Assembly (NCBI GenBank): GCA_964493325.1 | Contig: CAZBMD010000006.1 | Coordinates: forward strand, 16,880-80,879 | DNA: 64,000 bases | Reading direction: 5' to 3' | Origin: CAZBMD01 sp964493325 | Lineage (GTDB): Bacteria > Babelota > Babeliae > Babelales > RVW-14 | Shown: piece after piece, positions 60,053-64,000 of the stretch | Position numbering within the stretch: position 1 is the first letter of the stretch | Layout: each line of letters starts with the position of its first letter | Notes under the pieces: model-generated | What the model saw: only the letters and a program-made list of their open reading frames with translations | Database searches by the model: none | Told to the model about the DNA's origin: nothing | Translations under genes and position numbers: made by a program

Positions 60053-61555
60053 TCATGGTTTTCCTATTGCGGTTTTAAGATTGGTCAGTGCGTCTTCAAG
60101 CGCTGTTAGTTCACCGTTAAATTCTTTTAAATCTTTAGCAAGATCTGTAAGTTTTGTAACCAAAGTATCGACCGGCATCTCTGGCTTGGGATCACTTTTT
60201 GGTGGCATGCTTGAAGGTTTGTCAGGTATAACAGGCGTTTTTTCTGGTTGGTTGGTCTTGACGTAGAACAAGAGATACGGAGTAGCCAAAGTGGTTTTTG
60301 CGTCATTGGCTAAGTTTTTTGGATTGAGCAAATCATTTATTTCTTGGTCTGTCGCTTCTCGAGCTCGATCGCCACAATCATCATAAAAATACCATTTGTT
60401 ATCATCGTGCCAACGTGCGTAAGCCCAGTAGTGACCGCCCGATAGACTCCCGCTTTGCATTACAATTCCCGAGAGCAGATAATCAAAGTTACCATCCCAA
60501 CTAAGGGTATTTGGGTTTGATGAAAGTTTTTCTGGGATTATAAAAAGCCTGTTAATTTTAGAAGTGCGGCCGAAATCATCACTTATAAACCGTTTAAATT
60601 GGAAGGTAAGAATATCTGGGGCTGCTGTGATTTTAAGTTCTTCGGTAGGAGTTTGATTTATTGCAGCGGCAGGGCAGCTTCTATTTTTACATTTCCAGTC
60701 TATTTTTTTTCTTATCAGTTCATCAAAAGTTGTCTCATTATTCGCCATAAAAAGGGGCCAAAGCCATGGCCTGAAGTCAGTATTTTCATTTGTTTCTATT
60801 TTATTAAAGACCTGAAAATGTGTTGGATCAATTAAGCACTTTACTGTTCGGTCGAGTGACTTGCCAAACAATGGGTACAATTTGTTTTGCTTGAAAATAG
60901 AAACCGCTTCAAATGGCTTAATTACTGAATCCCAGTTAAGATCTTCGTTGATGGTGGTCTTAATGTTTTCTAAATTCGCTAATTTGTTATCTGTAGCGTT
61001 TTGAATAATCCTAGTTTTTATTGTTTCTTTTGCAAGGTACATTTCTGGCTTGTCAGCAAGAGAACTCCAGAATCTTGAGATTAGAATTTGATCTAGTTTT
61101 GAGTAAAAAAGATGATAAAAAGCCTCTTTTGCTAACTTCATTGATGCGTGTTCAATCCATAGTTGCTCGACAAGGTTTGAGTAAAATTCTTCAGCATCGT
61201 GCTGACCGTGTGCCATATCTGTTATGTTTGGGTTTGTGGAGCAGCTTGCAAACTTTTTGCGGAATCTTGATGGATTAACTATAGCGGTGTTTTTTGCCAT
61301 TTCTTTTATGTGATCAATCAGTGCCTTGGGCATTGAATCATCGGCATATATTTTTTCTTGTTCTGCCCATTCCAAAAATTCTCGAAATGGTTTTAGGTGA
61401 AAAAGTGCTTGGATGGTGGCGTTTAAAAAACAGCTAGAGGATGCGTTGTCGTTTCCCTTGTTTGTTGGCGGTATGGCCTGAAGATTGTTGATGCCAGTAA
61501 CAAGAAAAACAGCAAGAAAAAAGCATTTTTTCAAAAATGAACCAGAGCTTTTCAT
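60053..61555 (-). CDS. Exported ubiquitin-specific protease (USP/UCH family)
   Basis: A 500-residue protein with a signal peptide (MKSSGSFLKKCFFLAVFLVT, predicted end near 27) and a complete USP-type peptidase domain. The Cys box is GNDNASSSCFLNATIQAL with catalytic C42, followed by HGQHDAEEFYSNL (118-127), ILTFQFKRF (315-323) and the His box SLSGGHYWAYARW with H375 and the third residue in YFYDD (D392 or D393). A CKNRSC pair near 289-294 could be half of a zinc site. The C-terminal 70 residues are Pro/Lys-rich and helical. USPs remove ubiquitin from proteins in eukaryotes; bacterial copies are host-directed effectors where tested. The signal peptide is clear and a host target is inferred. 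A long insert (about 130-300) separates the Cys and His boxes. Confidence 0.9.
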   Translation of the reverse strand: MKSSGSFLKKCFFLAVFLVTGINNLQAIPPTNKGNDNASSSCFLNATIQALFHLKPFREFLEWAEQEKIYADDSMPKALIDHIKEMAKNTAIVNPSRFRKKFASCSTNPNITDMAHGQHDAEEFYSNLVEQLWIEHASMKLAKEAFYHLFYSKLDQILISRFWSSLADKPEMYLAKETIKTRIIQNATDNKLANLENIKTTINEDLNWDSVIKPFEAVSIFKQNKLYPLFGKSLDRTVKCLIDPTHFQVFNKIETNENTDFRPWLWPLFMANNETTFDELIRKKIDWKCKNRSCPAAAINQTPTEELKITAAPDILTFQFKRFISDDFGRTSKINRLFIIPEKLSSNPNTLSWDGNFDYLLSGIVMQSGSLSGGHYWAYARWHDDNKWYFYDDCGDRAREATDQEINDLLNPKNLANDAKTTLATPYLLFYVKTNQPEKTPVIPDKPSSMPPKSDPKPEMPVDTLVTKLTDLAKDLKEFNGELTALEDALTNLKTAIGKP

Positions 61556-61747
61556 AACTACCTCGTATCTCTATTTCTGATTTTGATTGATATTCATCTC
61601 CAAAAATAAAGATCTCCGTCTCAAAAGAAAAGCTTTTATTGAAGAGAATTGTTAATATATTGATAGATTGAAATATTTCTGTGTAATCTCTTATGAAGAC
61701 AGAAATATTTATCAAGCCAAATAATTATTTTATGAGAAAGGGAGACG

Positions 61748-62221
61748 ATGAAAATTGTAATCAGAGTTATGAGTGCGGTTGCTCTTGCTACGGTTGTGTA
61801 CATGGCTCATGCGGTGCAAGCACCTGGATTTGTGCAGACATTGGAGTCAATGAAGTTGAACAAATTTTTGGAGTGCCTAAAGACGCAAGAAAATGCTTTT
61901 GAAGAAATTGCAAAGCATCCGGGACCATTTACTATATTTGTTCCGACCGATGCTGCATTGAATTCATGGCAGGGCCTTGCTGAGTACATGAAGCCAGAAA
62001 ACAAGCGCAAGCTGCGACAAGTACTTAAATATCACGTTGTTCCAGGAGAGCTTACTGTTGCCCAGTGTGGAGACCGTGGGCGTCTTGTTACCGCCAGTGG
62101 GGATGAGGTGAATGTAAAGGGCAATACAATCAATGGAGCAACTATTACTCAGAAGGACATCAAAATTTCTAACGGGATAGTCAACGTTATTGATAAAGTT
62201 CTCATTCCAAAAGCGCCATAG
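61748..62221 (+). CDS. Secreted fasciclin (FAS1) domain protein
   Basis: A 157-residue protein with a signal peptide (MKIVIRVMSAVALATVVYMAHA) and one FAS1 domain: FTIFVPTDAALNSW, LKYHVVPGELTV, TINGATITQKDI and GIVNVIDKVLIP. FAS1 domains mediate adhesion in many organisms. GGGAG precedes the ATG. A single domain of normal size, probably periplasmic or surface-exposed. It lies upstream of a run of small secreted proteins. A weak GCTAGC hairpin with TTTT follows the gene. Confidence 0.9.
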   Translation: MKIVIRVMSAVALATVVYMAHAVQAPGFVQTLESMKLNKFLECLKTQENAFEEIAKHPGPFTIFVPTDAALNSWQGLAEYMKPENKRKLRQVLKYHVVPGELTVAQCGDRGRLVTASGDEVNVKGNTINGATITQKDIKISNGIVNVIDKVLIPKAP

Positions 62222-62261
62222 AATACACCAAAGGTTGACGCAGGCCCGGCAATTTTTGCAT

Positions 62262-62289
62262 GCTAGCACACAAGTTATAGCTAGCTTTT
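62262..62289 (+). terminator. Weak hairpin with T4 after the FAS1 gene
   Basis: GCTAGC (62262-62267) and GCTAGC (62280-62285) pair as a 6-bp stem around a 12-base loop, followed by TTTT. It lies 41 bases past the stop. The gap to 62528 otherwise holds only a short direct repeat TTGAGTAAT at 62491 and 62503; I see no clear promoter. Confidence 0.4.
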
Positions 62290-62527
62290 GTCTGCACAGT
62301 ACAGCTTGTGTATCAATTCAGCGAACAGAGATTTTATCAAAATTGAAATTATGCTGATTTAAAAAGTTGCGCATATGTGTTATAACTATGACCAATAGGC
62401 TATTTCGGATACTTTATTCTTGCATGAGTTTGTCGCTAGTGTTAGAATCATGACCCTTTTTGTGGGTGTAGATTATTCGTATTGCGCTTGTTGAGTAATG
62501 CGTTGAGTAATAGGTAATGGAGAATGG

Positions 62528-62941
62528 ATGTTAAAATTTTTTGTGATTGTCTTTTGTATGTTTTCAACGATAAAGCCGATGAACCTGCAAGAGCATGATT
62601 TTGTGTGTGTTGATGAGAGTTCTTTGAATGTGCTGAAAGATCATATTAAAAATATACAAAAATTTTATCACTTGGTTTTGCATAAGAAGCCCAGTAATGA
62701 GCATCGGTCTTTGCAGGGTGCTGGCAATCTTGAATTGTATCTGAAAGAAAAACAGTTACTTATATTTGTTGCCTCTGATTGGCAGGCCTGTGTTATGAAG
62801 AAGTGTCATAAGAAAAAATTTGAAGAATTAAACCAGTATGACCGTGAAATTTTCTTTTTTGCTGAGTATGATTTTGCCCAACTCAAAGAGTTTATTGATA
62901 AGCATATTACCTGTAGTAAATACGCCGATGTTGTTGAATAG
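62528..62941 (+). CDS. Small secreted protein of unknown function
   Basis: A 137-residue protein with a signal peptide (MLKFFVIVFCMFSTIKP), then a helical part and a short alpha/beta region. The segment LKEKQLLIFVASDWQACVMK and the following HKKKFEEL match the protein at 63356-63787 (LAEKNLILIIVPDEGKACFI, HKNEFTDEL), so the two are distant paralogues. GGAG lies seven bases before the ATG. Four cysteines are present. Function unknown. Confidence 0.7.
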   Translation: MLKFFVIVFCMFSTIKPMNLQEHDFVCVDESSLNVLKDHIKNIQKFYHLVLHKKPSNEHRSLQGAGNLELYLKEKQLLIFVASDWQACVMKKCHKKKFEELNQYDREIFFFAEYDFAQLKEFIDKHITCSKYADVVE

Positions 62942-62968
62942 GATAGATTTTTTTATAGAAGGAACAGC

Positions 62969-63313
62969 GTGAAATTGAGATTTTTTGCACCGTTTGTTTT
63001 TGCACTTACTATTTGTGTTGGTGGCGCAAGTCGGTTGTTAGCTGATATTAATGATCCAAACGTTAATATTGCCATCAATACTTGTCCTAATATTTTAGAC
63101 AATGAGATAGCAGAATTAAAAACGCTCCTCTTTAATTTTTTAAAGGCAGATGCCTATGATGATTATACGCGTTCTGAGCTGATGCTTTTTCTTCACAATA
63201 AAGAGGCTGCTTTGCAGATTTATGAAAATGATTTAAAAATTTGCGTATTACCAATCGCAGATGCAAAAACTGACGGCAAGTCTGTATGGATTATTGATTG
63301 GATAAGAGATTAG
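62969..63313 (+). CDS. Small secreted protein of unknown function
   Basis: A 114-residue protein starting with GTG after AAGGA, with a signal peptide (VKLRFFAPFVFALTICVGGA). The rest is helical in the middle with a short strand-like end (LKICVLPIADAKTDGKSVWI), perhaps a reduced form of the same alpha/beta region as its neighbours. It lies 27 bases after the preceding gene and is probably co-transcribed. Function unknown. Confidence 0.65.
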   Translation: MKLRFFAPFVFALTICVGGASRLLADINDPNVNIAINTCPNILDNEIAELKTLLFNFLKADAYDDYTRSELMLFLHNKEAALQIYENDLKICVLPIADAKTDGKSVWIIDWIRD

Positions 63314-63355
63314 CTCTTTGACGGATCACACATCTTTTAGGGGGAAAGGGAGTAG

Positions 63356-63787
63356 ATGAAAAAAATAGTTCTCCTGTTATCAGTGTTCACGATAACGTTA
63401 TCTCAAAATGTATTACCACAGATATTCGTAGAAAAAGGGTGCATGTCAGATCCTTTATATGTGAACGAAGTTGCTGATAACCTGTGGCTCTTGTTGAATC
63501 ATGATTCAAGGTGGAGTTTCGATTTTACGTCGTTCAAAACCAATCTAGCTGAGAAAAATTTAATTCTGATTATTGTCCCTGATGAGGGGAAAGCTTGCTT
63601 CATTCATGCTCGTCATAAAAATGAATTTACTGATGAGTTAAAAAAACAAATGCCGCTTATTTTAAAAGCTGAATCAATAGCAAGTTTAATGCCTCATGTT
63701 ATATGGGATGATAGTATGAATGCTATTGCCGAGACAATTTTTGCTGTTCAAAAAGCGTGGCTTGAACGAGGAGAGTCCTCTGTCTAA
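63356..63787 (+). CDS. Small secreted protein, paralogue of the gene at 62528
   Basis: A 143-residue protein with a signal peptide (MKKIVLLLSVFTITLSQNVL) and an alpha/beta body. The block LAEKNLILIIVPDEGKACFI with HKNEFTDEL corresponds to the block in the protein at 62528-62941. GGGAG lies three to four bases before the ATG. It is the third of a row of small secreted proteins. Function unknown. Confidence 0.7.
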   Translation: MKKIVLLLSVFTITLSQNVLPQIFVEKGCMSDPLYVNEVADNLWLLLNHDSRWSFDFTSFKTNLAEKNLILIIVPDEGKACFIHARHKNEFTDELKKQMPLILKAESIASLMPHVIWDDSMNAIAETIFAVQKAWLERGESSV

Positions 63788-63874
63788 AATCTTGTTTCTT
63801 GTCATAGAAAAAAAGTGATGATAGCTTCTTGATAAGTTGTATAAAAGTCAGTCATTTTCGGGAAAGGGAGAAAG

Positions 63875-63976
63875 ATGAAGAAATTATTAATGCTCTTGGC
63901 AAGCTTACTTGCTGCTCAAGGCATAGTAGCTGAAACTAAGATAGAATTAGGTTCTGTTGACTTTTCAAAAGAGTGA
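63875..63976 (+). pseudogene. Start of a further secreted protein, probably frameshifted
   Basis: An ATG preceded by GGGAGAAAG opens a frame of 33 codons that is little more than a signal peptide (MKKLLMLLASLLAAQGIVA) and 14 residues, then TGA. A shift of one base at the AAAAG run (63968-63972) would let the protein continue as KSDFEARYLC to the edge of the window. A frameshift, a sequencing error or a true short peptide are all possible. Confidence 0.5.
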
Positions 63977-64000
63977 TTTTGAAGCACGATATCTCTGTGT

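Overview
This is a gene-dense, moderately AT-rich bacterial chromosome segment. It carries housekeeping genes (rpoD, dnaG, lgt, murG, a class A penicillin-binding protein, alaS, serS, glyS, rplU, truA, cdsA, acs) mixed with many genes for proteins with N-terminal signal peptides. Lgt, MurG, the PBP and a zinc amidase imply peptidoglycan and lipoproteins. Secreted ankyrin, ubiquitin-protease and RING-finger proteins imply life inside or close to eukaryotic cells. TGA is used as a stop (ATGA overlaps), so the code is standard. The best guess is Candidatus Dependentiae (TM6) or another amoeba-associated lineage; this rests on gene content, since no rRNA is present. I found no rRNA, tRNA, CRISPR array, IS element or prophage.

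Layout. 1-12.3 kb: lgt-dnaG-rpoD (minus strand, with a terminator after rpoD), then a GT4 glycosyltransferase and an ABC-2 permease; an M48 protease; and the chain DUF721-TPR-murG joined by ATGA overlaps. 12.3-19 kb: an NhaC-type antiporter overlapping a class A PBP, then two exported membrane proteins of unknown function. 19-20.1 kb: a MazE/MazF-type toxin-antitoxin cassette downstream of alaS, flanked by broken copies of the alaS tail and of its own toxin tail. 20.1-31 kb: alaS, a secreted ankyrin protein, a FUN14-like membrane protein with a PilB/GspE ATPase, an FKBP, a DEAD-box helicase with a long leader, an ABC exporter, and a kinase-like lipoprotein. 31-43 kb: tandem secreted paralogues, a thioredoxin-NHL protein, rplU, an endonuclease IV, a phosphohexomutase, and three proline/alanine-rich exported proteins. 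43-54.3 kb: hemW, a DUF58 pair, serS, an exported MutS-family ATPase, an exported RING-H2 protein with three internal repeats, an exported TPR-glycosyltransferase, an SPFH/NfeD pair and an amidase. 54.5-64 kb: acs, truA-cdsA, glyS, a VTT-domain protein, an exported ubiquitin-specific protease, a FAS1 protein and a run of small secreted proteins.

The most notable theme is the number of proteins with export signals whose families normally work in the cytosol: a deubiquitinase, a RING E3-like protein, a MutS ATPase, a CPT-like kinase and a TPR-glycosyltransferase. Together with the GspE-type ATPase they suggest that the cell exports a set of host-directed effectors through Sec and perhaps a type II/IV-pilus-like route. 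The sequence shows the signal peptides and domains; delivery into a host is inference.

Other points: a histone-like basic extension of about 180 residues on RpoD; a 22-bp-period triple repeat at 16.3 kb; a palindromic repeat of the dispersed type at 12.5 kb; and a likely frameshift in the last gene.
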